Below are positions 1 to 9,890 of a stretch of 64,000 nucleotides of DNA, piece by piece. The translations under genes were made by a program, and so were the position numbers. Location: positions 248,001 through 312,000 of the forward strand of contig CAVXXB010000001.1 in NCBI GenBank assembly GCA_963765585.1. Reading direction: 5' to 3'. The notes under the pieces are model-generated. The model saw only the letters and a program-made list of their open reading frames with translations. It searched no databases and was not told where the DNA came from. The DNA is from CAVXXB01 sp963765585. Its GTDB lineage: Bacteria; Calditrichota; Calditrichia; JAJRVZ01. Numbering within the stretch: position 1 is the stretch's first letter; each line of letters starts with the position of its first letter.

Positions 1-182
1 CAAATGAGATCAAGATCTCCGGTGGTTTTTCCAATACGCTCAAATCCCTCCCGAACAAGATCCGCAAGGAGCTGCGTATGAATATTGGGTTGTTCGACAT
101 TATACTCAAGCAGAATTTGACCATCCATTACCCAGGCAACACTGCATAGCTCCGCCGATGTTTCAATTCCAAGAACAAGCAT
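1..182 (-). CDS. tsaB: tRNA threonylcarbamoyladenosine biosynthesis protein TsaB (N-terminal part, cut by window edge)
   Basis: The first 60 codons are present and the rest lies beyond the window. The start reads MLVLGIETSAELCSVAWV, the usual opening of the ASKHA-fold TsaB/YeaZ family (ML-LGIETS-). TsaB is the non-catalytic scaffold that pairs with TsaD and TsaE to add threonylcarbamoyl to A37 of ANN-decoding tRNAs in the cytoplasm. The ATG lies 3 bases beyond the tsaE stop, so the two genes are co-transcribed and probably translationally coupled. It was recognised by direct translation. Identity is fairly secure given the motif and the tsaE neighbour. Confidence 0.85.
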   Translation of the reverse strand, partial: MLVLGIETSAELCSVAWVMDGQILLEYNVEQPNIHTQLLADLVREGFERIGKTTGDLDLI

Positions 183-185
183 GGA

Positions 186-626
186 TCAATTTACTTCGTA
201 AAATGAAAATTTTCGCCAATATTGATTTCCCGGATTTGTTTCAATATATAGTCTGTAATGTTTCCAGTTTAATTCTTCTTCAACTATTTGCGGCCACTCT
301 ATTAATACAATGGCATCAGAATTTAATATCTCCTCAAACCCGGTATTTATAATCTCTTGCTTATTTTTTATTCTGTATAAATCGAGATGAAAAACTATCC
401 TGGACGCCCCATATTGATTTATTATTGAAAATGAAGGGCTGGTTACTTCTGATGAAATATTCAGATGCTTGACAATTCTTTTAACTAAATATGTTTTTCC
501 AGCACCCAAGTCACCGTATAATAAAACGATATCATCCGGGTTTAATTTCTGGGCAATTTTTTGGGCAAACAAATCACTTTCTTCAAGCCCCTCTGCTTCT
601 TCTTCAAAAATTAAACTTTTTTTCAT
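186..626 (-). CDS. tsaE: tRNA threonylcarbamoyladenosine biosynthesis ATPase TsaE
   Basis: P-loop ATPase of 146 residues, the normal family length. It drives turnover of the TsaB-TsaD complex in t6A37 tRNA modification. Walker A is GDLGAGKT (residues 38-45). The family motifs TSPSF (62-66), HLDLYR (from His80) and EWP (110-112) all follow in the expected order. It sits between the PorX-like gene (3-base gap) and tsaB (3-base gap) on the same strand, so it belongs to the end of that operon. Essential genes at the end of a regulatory operon would be sensitive to polar effects from the frameshift upstream, if that frameshift is real. Confidence 0.95.
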   Translation of the reverse strand: MKKSLIFEEEAEGLEESDLFAQKIAQKLNPDDIVLLYGDLGAGKTYLVKRIVKHLNISSEVTSPSFSIINQYGASRIVFHLDLYRIKNKQEIINTGFEEILNSDAIVLIEWPQIVEEELNWKHYRLYIETNPGNQYWRKFSFYEVN

Positions 627-629
627 GTA

Positions 630-2187
630 CTATTTTGGTTGTAACTTTATTATTGGCAATATCATTTCTTCTAAAGACGCGCCTCCGTGTTGGAAACTGT
701 CCTTATAATAATTTAAATATTTATAATAATTTGTTGGATAAATAAAATAATAGTCTTCTTTTGCTATAATATAAGTAGTATTGATACCGAATTTGGGTAA
801 TTTATAATCGGCCGGATCCTTTACAAGAATTGCATTTTTTTTGTCCGCCTTAAGGCTGCGTCCATATTTATAGCGCAAGTTCGTTGAAGTTTCACGGTCA
901 CCAATAACCTTGGTCCCTCTGAGACCGCGTACACTTCCGTGATCAGTAGTAATATATACGGTGTAATCCTTTCTGGACAGCTCTTTTAGGATACTGAAAA
1001 TTATAGAATGTTCAAACCAGACTACGGGTCAGAGACCTGAAAGCAGATTCATCAGGAGCAATTTCTTTTAAAATGGGTAAATCAGATCTGCTATGTGTTA
1101 ATATATCGACAAAATTCAGAACAATTGCCAAAAGTTGTGTATCGGTAAGAGTATTAAATATTTTTTCCAGATTTTTTGCATCATCGTTGTTTACTATTTT
1201 AAAATATTTAAGCCCTTTGTCTAGTCGAATCCCATTGCGTTGTAAATTCTGCTCTAACAGCTCTTTTTCATTTTTATTCAGACTACTTTCATCTTCATTT
1301 TCCGGTGACCAGATATCGGGATATTTTCTTTCAATTTCTTCAGGATACATCCCACTAAAAATCGCATTTCGGGAAAAGGGTGTAGCTGTCGGCAAAATTG
1401 AATAATAGTAATTTCTTGAAACATTAAAGTAGTCGTAAAAAAAGGGTTCCAATGTGAACCACTGATCCAACCTTAGACAATCAATGACCAGAAAAACTAT
1501 TTTTTCACCTTTCTTTATGTGTGGCATCACATATTTTTTTATTAGATCAACGGATAATGTCGGCGCATCTTCCCTTTGCCAAATCCAGTTTGAGTATTTC
1601 CGCTCTATATATTTGCCAAACTCTATATTGCATTCACGTCTTTGATCAGAAAGCATCTGCTTGAACTCCGGCTCAGTAACACTGTCCAGCTCGAGATCAA
1701 GATCACATAATTTGATAGTCAGATCTATCCAATCATTATAATCAAGTGGATTTAACAAATGTGAGGATAATTGCTGTAATTCCTCGACATATTTACGGCT
1801 GAGCTTTTCTGTTGTTATGGTTTTTGTGTCGAGTATTTTCTTACAAGCCATTAATATTTGACTGGGATTTACCGGTTTGGTTAAATAATCATCAATTTTT
1901 TGTCCAATGGCATCCTCCATCAGACTTTCTTCCTCGCTTTTTGTGATCATAATAACGGGAAGATGAGGACTAATTGTCTTGATTTCCTCCAACGTCGCAA
2001 GACCGTCCTTGCCACTCATCATCTCATCCAGTAATACGATATGATAAGACTTTTCCGAAACCCGTGAAATTGCATCATCACCATTGGTAACTGTATCAAC
2101 TTCATATCCCTTGGATTCCAAGAATAAAACATGAGGCTGAAGAAGATCAATCTCGTCATCAGCCCAGAGAATTTTTTTCTTTTGCAT
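630..2187 (-). CDS. PorX-like response regulator with PglZ (alkaline-phosphatase superfamily) effector domain, interrupted by a +1 frameshift
   Basis: An N-terminal receiver domain (residues about 5-120, acidic pair DDE near residue 11, phospho-acceptor Asp in LLDEMM) is followed by a helical linker and a PglZ domain. Metal-site motifs visible are VIDCLRLDQ and TATPFSRNAI, then TTDHGS and the C-terminal QHGGASLEEM signature. The frame breaks near position 1020: the first 391 codons end at 1012, and the rest continues in the next frame to 630. Dropping one base (for example the plus-strand G at 1020) restores about 518 residues, the usual PorX size. As written, the product loses the DH metal ligands. 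In Bacteroidetes, PorX controls type IX secretion and its PglZ domain cleaves oligonucleotides; no PorY kinase or T9SS gene is seen here, so the function is inferred only. Confidence 0.85.
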
Positions 2188-2214
2188 TAAAGAAGCCTTA
2201 TAAAATAGGCAGTG

Positions 2215-2243
2215 AAAGTAAATAAAAATGTTAGTTTTGTCAA
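2215..2243 (-). promoter_or_regulatory. Candidate sigma-70-type promoter for the PorX-like gene
   Basis: On the minus strand a consensus -35 TTGACA (2243-2238) is followed by a 17-base spacer and TACTTT (2220-2215). This lies about 30 bases before the ATG at 2187 and after the stop of the upstream cyclase. The -35 is perfect and the -10 is weak. It would let the PorX-like gene, tsaE and tsaB be transcribed apart from the cyclase. Motif reading only. Confidence 0.45.
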
Positions 2244-2273
2244 CTTATTTGCGGGCGGGTCAAAAGCTGGATT

Positions 2274-4421
2274 CTATTTTTCAGTCATAACCGTCACACC
2301 GTCCCAATCTGGCCCCGGACTATTAAATTTGTATTCAATACAACGACTACGATATTCCGATGATGGCGTATCATTGGGACGTAAATTTAAACAAGACTCA
2401 AAGCTGCCAATTGCATCATCCCATTCCTGATTTTTATAATGCTCCAGACCTTTGGAATATGCAACCAACATTTTCGCAAAGTTCTCATCAAGCCTGTCTC
2501 GTTTTGATGCAATTAATTCATATACTTTTATGGGTTGTTCTTTTCCCTTAACACGAATCAAATCAAGTTCCCTGGCATAAAAATCATCCTTTACATGCGC
2601 ATAAGTGAATTCACTTATCATAATATGAGTGCCATAAAACTTGTTGGCTCCTTCCAGTCTTGATCCCAGATTTACATGATCTCCCATTACGGTGTAGTCA
2701 AACACATTCCGGGAACCCATATTCCCCACAATAACTTCTCCTGTGTTGATCCCAATCCGTGCAGTGAGTGGCGGCTTATTTTCTTTCTCCCATTTTTTGC
2801 GCAAATACCTTAGTTTTTTCTGCATAAGAAGTGCTGCCGTGCAAGCCAGAAAGGCATGATTTTCATAGTGTACCGGGACTCCAAACTCGGCCATTATTGC
2901 ATCACCTTCATATTTATCTATGATACCATCATGGGCTAAGACAATTTCGGTCATTTCTGTCAGATATTCATTTAACAAATGAACCAGTTCTGCCGGTGAC
3001 AACTTTTCGGAAATGGATGTAAATCCGGCAACATCACTAAACATGACAGATACAACGCGTTCTTCACCGCCTAATTTTAGACTATCCGGATTTTGCAAAA
3101 TTTGATTTACAACCTTCTCCGGAACATAATGGCTAAAAGCGCCCTGAATCATCTTTCTTTCATGTTGTGTTAAAACGTAGTGATAAAGATTGTGTCCAAC
3201 AAATGAAAACAGGATAACAAAAAGTGCCGGATTTATTTCCAGAATCACACTCCACTTTCCAAAAATCCAAAAAGAAGTTCCAAAATATAGGAGCGCAACA
3301 ACAATCGTTACAATGGTTCCCCAAAAAGTCGTTAAGTACCTGGCAATCAGGTACACGACAATAGAGAGTAATACAATTATAATTAATTGCCACATATAGG
3401 GTACCGGTGAAAGATACCTCTCAGACAAAATCATATTCAATGCATTGGCATGAATTTCCACCCCGTTCGTCAGGGCCTGTACCAACCGGCCTTCAGTATC
3501 TCTGGTTTCCAGAAACGGTGTGGGAAACTCATCATGTAATTCCTGCATCGTGTAACCGATTAAAACGATTTTGTCTTTTAACACACCCGAATGTAATAAT
3601 CCCGGGGGTATTTCCAGTTCAAGATCGCCGGGATCATCAAAACTATCCAAATCGAACTCGTCAATAAGATCAAAATCAACATCATCCAGGACAGAATCAA
3701 AAGAGTAATGTGGGAATGTTTTACTTGGTCCGGCATAGTTTATTAATGAAGAATAAGAATTATACTTCGGAATTTTCTTGTCGCCCAGAAGAAAATAGCT
3801 TGGAAAATTTTCAACCTCTGTCCCGGGATCAAGATTAGTATAAACTTTATAGATTTCCGCAGCGAGCGAACTGTACACACGATCATTATATGTTTGACCA
3901 ACAAGATACCGCCGATAAAATCCGTCTGGATCCAGATCAAAGGAAACCAATCCCCAGGCAGTCTGAAATTTTTCATAGGGTTCAACCAATGTTATAATAT
4001 CAACGCGGCCTCGTGGCGCTTCAATTTTACCGGAGATAACTACATTATTATATTTATTTAGAACTTCGGCGAATCTATCATCGGATTCAGGACCATTAAT
4101 ATCCGGCTGTTCAAAAATAACATCGATTCCAATGGCCTTTACACCTGCCTCATTCAAGTTTTCTATAACATGAGCAAAATATTCACGCGGCCAGGGCCAG
4201 CGATGTGGTGTTGACTCATCAGATTGATCATCAATCGCAAGAACCACTATCGGCGACTCGGAAATATCCTGTGGGCCACGCATAGTGAATCTATAGTCAA
4301 GAAGATCATTCTCCAGATCAAGAGCGATATTTACCCTGCTAAGAACTAACGAAAGTAAAACGACACCTATGACGATTATTAATGAGATCAGAATATTTGC
4401 TTCATGCTTTTTTTGTGCCAT
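2274..4421 (-). CDS. CHASE2-domain adenylate cyclase (class III), membrane-bound
   Basis: Protein of 715 residues. One membrane helix near residues 10-28 leads into a periplasmic CHASE2 sensor (about 35-330, with the typical ERYLSPVP end). Three closely spaced helices (about 345-420) and a cytoplasmic class III cyclase domain (about 455-640) follow. Metal-binding aspartates are in MFSDVAGFT and EGDAIMAEFG, the purine-selecting Lys in IDKYEGD, and the transition-state Asn and Arg in GDHVNLGSRLE, so it should be active and make cAMP. A short TPR-like tail ends in the WDGVTVM motif common in this subfamily. FecR and a barrel gene lie upstream and the PorX-like gene downstream; CHASE2 cyclases are often found beside FecR proteins, which suggests envelope sensing. 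Confidence 0.93.
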   Translation of the reverse strand: MAQKKHEANILISLIIVIGVVLLSLVLSRVNIALDLENDLLDYRFTMRGPQDISESPIVVLAIDDQSDESTPHRWPWPREYFAHVIENLNEAGVKAIGIDVIFEQPDINGPESDDRFAEVLNKYNNVVISGKIEAPRGRVDIITLVEPYEKFQTAWGLVSFDLDPDGFYRRYLVGQTYNDRVYSSLAAEIYKVYTNLDPGTEVENFPSYFLLGDKKIPKYNSYSSLINYAGPSKTFPHYSFDSVLDDVDFDLIDEFDLDSFDDPGDLELEIPPGLLHSGVLKDKIVLIGYTMQELHDEFPTPFLETRDTEGRLVQALTNGVEIHANALNMILSERYLSPVPYMWQLIIIVLLSIVVYLIARYLTTFWGTIVTIVVALLYFGTSFWIFGKWSVILEINPALFVILFSFVGHNLYHYVLTQHERKMIQGAFSHYVPEKVVNQILQNPDSLKLGGEERVVSVMFSDVAGFTSISEKLSPAELVHLLNEYLTEMTEIVLAHDGIIDKYEGDAIMAEFGVPVHYENHAFLACTAALLMQKKLRYLRKKWEKENKPPLTARIGINTGEVIVGNMGSRNVFDYTVMGDHVNLGSRLEGANKFYGTHIMISEFTYAHVKDDFYARELDLIRVKGKEQPIKVYELIASKRDRLDENFAKMLVAYSKGLEHYKNQEWDDAIGSFESCLNLRPNDTPSSEYRSRCIEYKFNSPGPDWDGVTVMTEK

Positions 4422-4475
4422 GTGTATCCCCGAAATATTTTTTATCTATAACAGTGTCTCTAATCCGAAGTCTAA

Positions 4476-6903
4476 TTAAAAATTATACTGATATCTGGCA
4501 TTCAGGATTGAATCCGTAAAATCAGAATTACTTCCATATGTGATATTATCGTATCGGATAGACAATATCCCCAATTGGGGACTACGATATAATAGACCCA
4601 GGGTAAAATTATTCCGTTTAGTCTCGCTACCGCCGGTAAACTTAACATTCTGAAAGACTAAATTTGCAAATGGACGAAACAGATCCACACCAATCAGATT
4701 TTCCATTCTATATTCTAAGCCAATAAAGATACGTTGTATATCTGTTGTCGATTCTGTGATTCCCGCCCCGAATGCTGAATTTGATTGAGAATAATCAAGT
4801 TTTGTTGTCAGGGGAAATTTGTATTTCGTAGTGAGCCCAAGTCCAAAAACCATGAAATCGCTTTGATTGGTCTTTTTAATTTCTAATGCTTCATCCCGGC
4901 TATAATTGGAGAAATTTAAAGTAACCGTGTTTCGAACAGCCGACACATCAAAATTATAACTGGTGGCCACATTTATTGTTTGTGTCTTGTTATCTTCCAT
5001 ATATAGTTCAGGAAGACTATAATTAAGTGTGTCATCCGGAGAAACCGTATTTGAGCGACCAATGGCAATATAGACTTACAGTCAAAGACGGTAAATTTTG
5101 CCTGGGAAAATAAGAAAAGGTGGCCCCAAGTTCATTATTATCGGTTTTCCGGGTACCTTGAGAAATATTTGTGTTAAATCCCCGATAGAACAGATTTAAA
5201 AATACCTGGTTTTCAAACAGGCGCATATTATCTGCTAAATAAATTCCTGAAACATCCTTTAACATGTATGGATTTCCCGGAGAAGAAAAACTTCTTTCAA
5301 CTCTTGTATAGCGGGCAACCAGATTATTTCCAAAATAATTCAACCCGGTTTCAAATCTCATCGCAAGACTGGGATACGGATTCAAACCAGGTGTCATGGA
5401 AATCATTCCCGTGCCAGCTAGAAAGTCCCAATAACTGCGTGCTTGATCGTTATTGGCCAAGTCTTCGCTAATCTCTGCCAGACTATCATAGGAAATTTCC
5501 TCTAATCCGGCATTGTTGTTGTTAATACTTGCTTGAAAACTTGCATCAAATAATATACGGCGGTTATCAAAATTCATACTTAAATCCGTACCGACAACGA
5601 TGGCCTCCTTTAAGGCGCCGCCGTACCGTATCGATCCATCCTTTTCCCGGGAATTTATCAGGTTTAAATTCCAGTGTACATTGTCGCCAAATCTGAAACC
5701 GGGCCGAAAGGCCATAATGCTTTCTTCATATTTTCCCAGGCCCAGGACAGTATCAATAATTGTGGTGTCAACTTCAGCGCCAATATTGCCGGTCTGTGTG
5801 GTTATCTCTGAAGTAGCGAACCTGCCTTCCACCCCCCGATACAACTGACCATAGACAAAATCAAATGTAAAGAATCCAAATGCAAGTCCAGCATCAACAC
5901 CACGGACTCGTTTGTTTTGGAAAGCCAATGGATTATAATAAGGAGTAAAATCTCCGCCCCTCACATAAATATTATTTCTTTCAGAAAAATTATATATCAC
6001 TTGTGCGGCATATCTGTTTACCGGTTGGCGGTTACTGGCTTCTTCAGAGGAAAAAATAACACGGGCGTTATACTGCCAATTATTTATTCCGCCATTTACA
6101 CGACCACCGGCACGGAAATAATTTTGACTATTGTTTGTCAGATTCGTGTATCTGTTTTCTACAAAAACAGAGCCATTATAAAAAGATCCTTTGCTTGCCT
6201 GAACATCCTGGCCCCCGGTGGCACGGAAAGACCATTCCTGCCGTCCAATTTCATTGCTCATTTCATCCCTGATCACTAATTCAATATTATGATGACCGGT
6301 TTGTATTCCTGGGGGAGATAGGGTAAATACACCATCTCTGATTTCAGCTGCAGATGTTACATTGGTGCCATCGATGAATAACTGGCTTTTTGAAAAATCG
6401 AAATTTTCATCCAGACCCAGCACCGAAGCCGAAATAATAAGTTCATCAAAGCGTACGAATTCTGAAGGTTCCGGACTCAATATCAGGATTTCAATATTGC
6501 TGGCTTGTACTTCAGGTGCATTATTAGGCGCCACCCTCATCACAAATGGATTTGTTTGCGGGGACATATCCGGTAAGGTTCCGATTTCACCCAACTCACC
6601 TTCGTACCCGAAATAATATTCTATTTGGCCTGTGACAAATTGATCCGTTAACAGGGTCGCATTATAGAAATATCCCACGCGATCCATTTTTACTGTATTG
6701 TATTCACCCTCACCCAACTGACGGTAGAACAAATAGAGATCATATATTGTTGAGTTCTCCGGCGTTAACATAACTTCAAAATTTACATCTTCTCCCTTCA
6801 CAATTCCTTGCGGTGTCAGATGAAAAAAAGGCGCACTTCCGCTACCCAGGATAATATTGCTCAGCAAGAGAACAATGATCAAAACCGAGTAAAATATTCT
6901 CAT
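4476..6903 (-). CDS. Secreted outer-membrane beta-barrel protein with N-terminal Ig-like region, interrupted by a +1 frameshift
   Basis: Starts with a signal peptide (MRIFYSVLIIVLLLSNIILG). Residues about 25-230 look like extracellular Ig/FN-type beta domains, followed by a long stretch of alternating amphipathic strands rich in aromatic and Asn residues, as in outer-membrane barrels. It ends in NARYQYNF, an aromatic-terminated strand typical of barrel insertion signals. The first 623 codons stop at 5032 and the remainder runs in another frame down to 4476. Removing one base near 5073 joins them into about 808 residues and makes a smooth barrel strand (VSYIAIGRSN). No named family is recognised. 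It lies just before the CHASE2 cyclase, so it may be the surface partner of that sensor; this is inferred from position. Confidence 0.75.
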
Positions 6904-6989
6904 ATCATTCTCCAGATTATGAGTTATAAAGAATTAGTATTAATAAATATATCGTATCTATTTACTTGAGGAAAAATCTCTTAAAAACA

Positions 6990-7026
6990 AAAAAGAAAAA
7001 ATAAGGCGGATATTTAACTATCCGCC
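6990..7026 (-). terminator. Rho-independent terminator after the FecR gene
   Basis: On the minus strand an 8-bp stem GGCGGATA/TATCCGCC (7026-7019 and 7012-7005) with a 6-base loop is followed by a T-rich tract. It lies just after the FecR stop and separates the FecR pair from the barrel gene, which would then need its own promoter in 6904-6990. Confidence 0.75.
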
Positions 7027-7042
7027 ATTTAAAGCGCTAAAT

Positions 7043-7726
7043 TTATTCTTCGACATTGACCCGAAATCTAAGCAGGCGTTTTTCACCCTGCTCATTTTCG
7101 AATTGAAACTCATAGTCTTCCTGCTCTGTTTCAATATCCCAACCATCATAGTCACTGGGAATTTTTCTGGTTACCGGCGCAGAATTTGAACTTTTTACTT
7201 CAACCATCTCACCGGCACGACAAAGTGCCGACCCGACATCATTGCTCACCTCAATAACTCCGGACCTACAATAATAACGGGAAACCCCTGAGATCAATTG
7301 CTCGGTATTCCATTCGGTTCCCTTGACACTCGCAACAGACGTTGGTGTTTCTACCTCAAATTTGGCGTTTTGTTTAGTGATTCTTGCATAAATTGTTCCA
7401 ACTTCGAGAAACACATTTTTTATTGTCTGATTGTTTTTTTGTTTACTTTTAATAATACAGGTCGAGTTTGAGCGCACTCTTATCAAACTTTTATCCTCTA
7501 TAAAGCGGATGGCCGTGTATCCTTTTTTATCAGTAACAATCTTGTCCCCAGAAACTAAACGGGTGCCTCGTTTCATCTTTTGCTGAGAAACTTTGTTGTC
7601 TTTAAAAAGTGATACCGTACCTTTAACTTTTATAATCACAGCCATTGTTTTTGCAGACACAGCTGTATTAAAAAGCATTACAAAGATAAGCAACATTATT
7701 ATGGATATAATTGGTTTTATTTTCAT
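7043..7726 (-). CDS. Secreted FecR-domain protein
   Basis: Protein of 227 residues. A hydrophobic N-terminal segment (about 5-25) acts as signal peptide or membrane anchor. The FecR domain covers roughly 30-150: the opening VIIKVKGTVSLFK, the central GTIYARI, and the core TPTSVASVKGTEW are all family signatures. There is no sigma-factor partner, unlike FecR of iron uptake. Stand-alone FecR proteins of this type often sit next to CHASE2 adenylate cyclases, as here. It begins 9 bases after the preceding secreted-protein gene and is followed by a terminator, so these two form their own short operon. Confidence 0.88.
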   Translation of the reverse strand: MKIKPIISIIMLLIFVMLFNTAVSAKTMAVIIKVKGTVSLFKDNKVSQQKMKRGTRLVSGDKIVTDKKGYTAIRFIEDKSLIRVRSNSTCIIKSKQKNNQTIKNVFLEVGTIYARITKQNAKFEVETPTSVASVKGTEWNTEQLISGVSRYYCRSGVIEVSNDVGSALCRAGEMVEVKSSNSAPVTRKIPSDYDGWDIETEQEDYEFQFENEQGEKRLLRFRVNVEE

Positions 7727-7734
7727 GATACCAC

Positions 7735-8895
7735 CTATTCTTGTGATGATAGTAATTCAATATTTTCGATGGTGATAACTTTATCAGAATATTGATTAAT
7801 TTTATTATACAATTCTTCCAATTCAATAGACTGTCCATCAATCATTATTCCGGATAAGCGAAAGTCACTCAATATATCTTCAATTTCATTTGCACGTTCA
7901 CCAATCAGAAATCGTAAAATATTAAATACCTGCGATGCCGCTGCCTGGCTTACAAGATTTTCATTTACCGTAGTTGGATCAACCAGTTTAAATCCAAAAA
8001 CCGGGGATTGAATGAATTCTGTTCCGCTGGTCGTTTGCAGAGTCAGAATAACACGCCACAAATAGGTGCCTGGCGTTAGTGGTTGAAATTCATCTATCCT
8101 CAGTTTTCCTCCCTGATCATCCGCCGAATTTTGTGGATATTGGAAAAGGTTCCAGCTGGTGGTAAGATCAAGATGTGGCGTCGTGGTCATAACATCGTCA
8201 ACTGTCTGATGCTGGTCCGGAAGCACCTTATATACACGTACATTAAAAGGGTCAATTTCTCCAAAAGGTAAAAGATCCGTGTTAAACTGAAAAACAGGAA
8301 ATTCTGTGTATATAATTGATGGATTTGAAAGACCTCCAGAGTTACCAGGAGCGACTGGGATAACATAGGCGGTACTTACTACTTCCAATTGCTCCGCACC
8401 GATACCGATAACTTCCTGCTGATTAATAGAAAAGAACTCTACCGAAACCTGATATTTCCCGGCGGGCAACTTGCCACTTTGGTTCGTTTCAACTTCAAAA
8501 TCATCATCCGGAGACTCGGTTTTAGAATCATCAAACTTTATAAATTCACCGTTTTGCGGAAACCGGTATCCATTGGACAACTGAATGTTGTTAATGTTAT
8601 GGATTCCTGACGGAAGTGTGAATTCATTTGTAGTTGCTTCAGCCAATGGTCTTTCATTGTGAAACAATCTAAATACAAGTTTGCCAAATTGATCGTCTGG
8701 TGTTCGGATTGTTAATTGAAATAAAAAATCTGCTGATCCCTGTTGAAGCAAGTCAAAGCTGGAGATATAAATCACCCGTGCATTTTGTAATGTAGGACTG
8801 ATTATCAGATCTATATCCACCTGCTGAGAAATACCCAAACCCGTGAGAGTCAACAGCATAACTCCGATCAGTAAAATGATTGGTTTTTTATGCAT
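7735..8895 (-). CDS. Secreted protein of unknown function, paired with FecR
   Basis: Protein of 386 residues with a clear signal peptide (MHKKPIILLIGVMLLTLTGLG). The mature part is rich in beta-strand-like segments and looks like two or three Ig/FN-like domains (about 25-310), followed by a short helical C-terminus. No family is recognised with confidence. A good ribosome-binding site (GGAGG, 7 bases before the ATG) supports the start. It is the first gene of the short operon with fecR, so it probably acts in the periplasm or on the surface in the same process. Nothing catalytic is evident. Confidence 0.75.
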   Translation of the reverse strand: MHKKPIILLIGVMLLTLTGLGISQQVDIDLIISPTLQNARVIYISSFDLLQQGSADFLFQLTIRTPDDQFGKLVFRLFHNERPLAEATTNEFTLPSGIHNINNIQLSNGYRFPQNGEFIKFDDSKTESPDDDFEVETNQSGKLPAGKYQVSVEFFSINQQEVIGIGAEQLEVVSTAYVIPVAPGNSGGLSNPSIIYTEFPVFQFNTDLLPFGEIDPFNVRVYKVLPDQHQTVDDVMTTTPHLDLTTSWNLFQYPQNSADDQGGKLRIDEFQPLTPGTYLWRVILTLQTTSGTEFIQSPVFGFKLVDPTTVNENLVSQAAASQVFNILRFLIGERANEIEDILSDFRLSGIMIDGQSIELEELYNKINQYSDKVITIENIELLSSQE

Positions 8896-9062
8896 AAGAG
8901 GCCTCCATGTTATTAATTATCAAAAAGTAGCCGATATGAAAGAAAAAACTATGATATGAATCACAAATGGCTAATCAAGATTTTTTTGAACAACCCTTTG
9001 CCCACGAATATAATCAGACGATATATTATCGTCAAGAAATATAAATAAGATATGTATATTTG

Positions 9063-9890
9063 TTATACAGACTCAGATAGCTTATCTATTATTCCCGTTG
9101 TAAGACCCAAAAATTTGTTCTTTGCCAACTGAGCGGTCATGGTGACCTCATTGTGATCTAGTGGTTCCCGTGTAATACCTGTCGCCATATTTGTTATACA
9201 TGAGATGCCAATGACATCTATACCACATTGGTTTGCAACAATTACTTCGGGTACTGTTGACATACTTGCCGCATCCGCGCCCAGTTTATAGGCCATTTTA
9301 ACCTCAGATGCTGTCTCATATGAGGGGCCGGTTGAAACAAATAATGTTCCGGATTTTAAATCTATATTTTTTTTTAGAGCAACCTTTTGCACCGACTCAT
9401 AATACTTTGAGGTATAGGCTTGTGACATATCCGGTGTGGGATGGGTGCCGGGTTGGATGTTATCAAAAGTCGGATTTTTAAAAATAAAATTGATCTGGTC
9501 CTTGATTAACATTAGATCACCGGGTTTAAATAGCGGATTTATTCCGCCTGCAGCATTCGTTATTATCAAAGTGGTAACTTTTAGGGCATTTAAAATACGT
9601 ATAATAAATGTGACCCGGTCTAAAGAATATCCTTCATAAAAATGTGTTCTACCTTGAAGAGCAATAATAGGGTTCTTATTTGAATACCCAAAAACCAATT
9701 GTCCGGCATGCCCTTCTACTGTTGATCCAGGATAGTACGGAATATCTTTAGTGGATATTTTTAGTTTTTTCTCAAGATTATCTGCAAAAGATCCAAGTCC
9801 CGATCCTAAAATGATTGCTATTTGTGGTTTAAGAGTAGATCGGGATTTTATATAGTCAATTGCTTTTTTTAATTCACTCTTCTGTTTCAT
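9063..9890 (-). CDS. punA: Purine nucleoside phosphorylase (family 2, trimeric type)
   Basis: Phosphorolysis of inosine and guanosine to base plus ribose-1-phosphate. Motifs in order are GSGLGSF (phosphate site), EGHAGQLVFG, QGRTHFYEGY, TNAAGGINP, and the GPSYET loop followed by the base-recognising Asn in CITNMATG. Family length (about 275) fits a start at the ATG for MKQKSELKK at 9890; an in-frame upstream ATG at 9920 would add ten residues and lengthen the overlap with pgsA. It is the last gene of the nucleoside salvage run that begins at cdd, which matches its job. Confidence 0.93.
   Translation of the reverse strand: MKQKSELKKAIDYIKSRSTLKPQIAIILGSGLGSFADNLEKKLKISTKDIPYYPGSTVEGHAGQLVFGYSNKNPIIALQGRTHFYEGYSLDRVTFIIRILNALKVTTLIITNAAGGINPLFKPGDLMLIKDQINFIFKNPTFDNIQPGTHPTPDMSQAYTSKYYESVQKVALKKNIDLKSGTLFVSTGPSYETASEVKMAYKLGADAASMSTVPEVIVANQCGIDVIGISCITNMATGITREPLDHNEVTMTAQLAKNKFLGLTTGIIDKLSESV

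Noticed and set aside
5268..6616. Several plus-strand open frames opposite the barrel and other minus-strand genes
   Set aside because: They are antisense shadows without ribosome-binding sites or recognisable protein sequence.
9017..9033. Perfect hairpin GACGATA-TAT-TATCGTC after punA
   Set aside because: There is no T-run on either side, so it cannot be called a terminator; too short to interpret otherwise.
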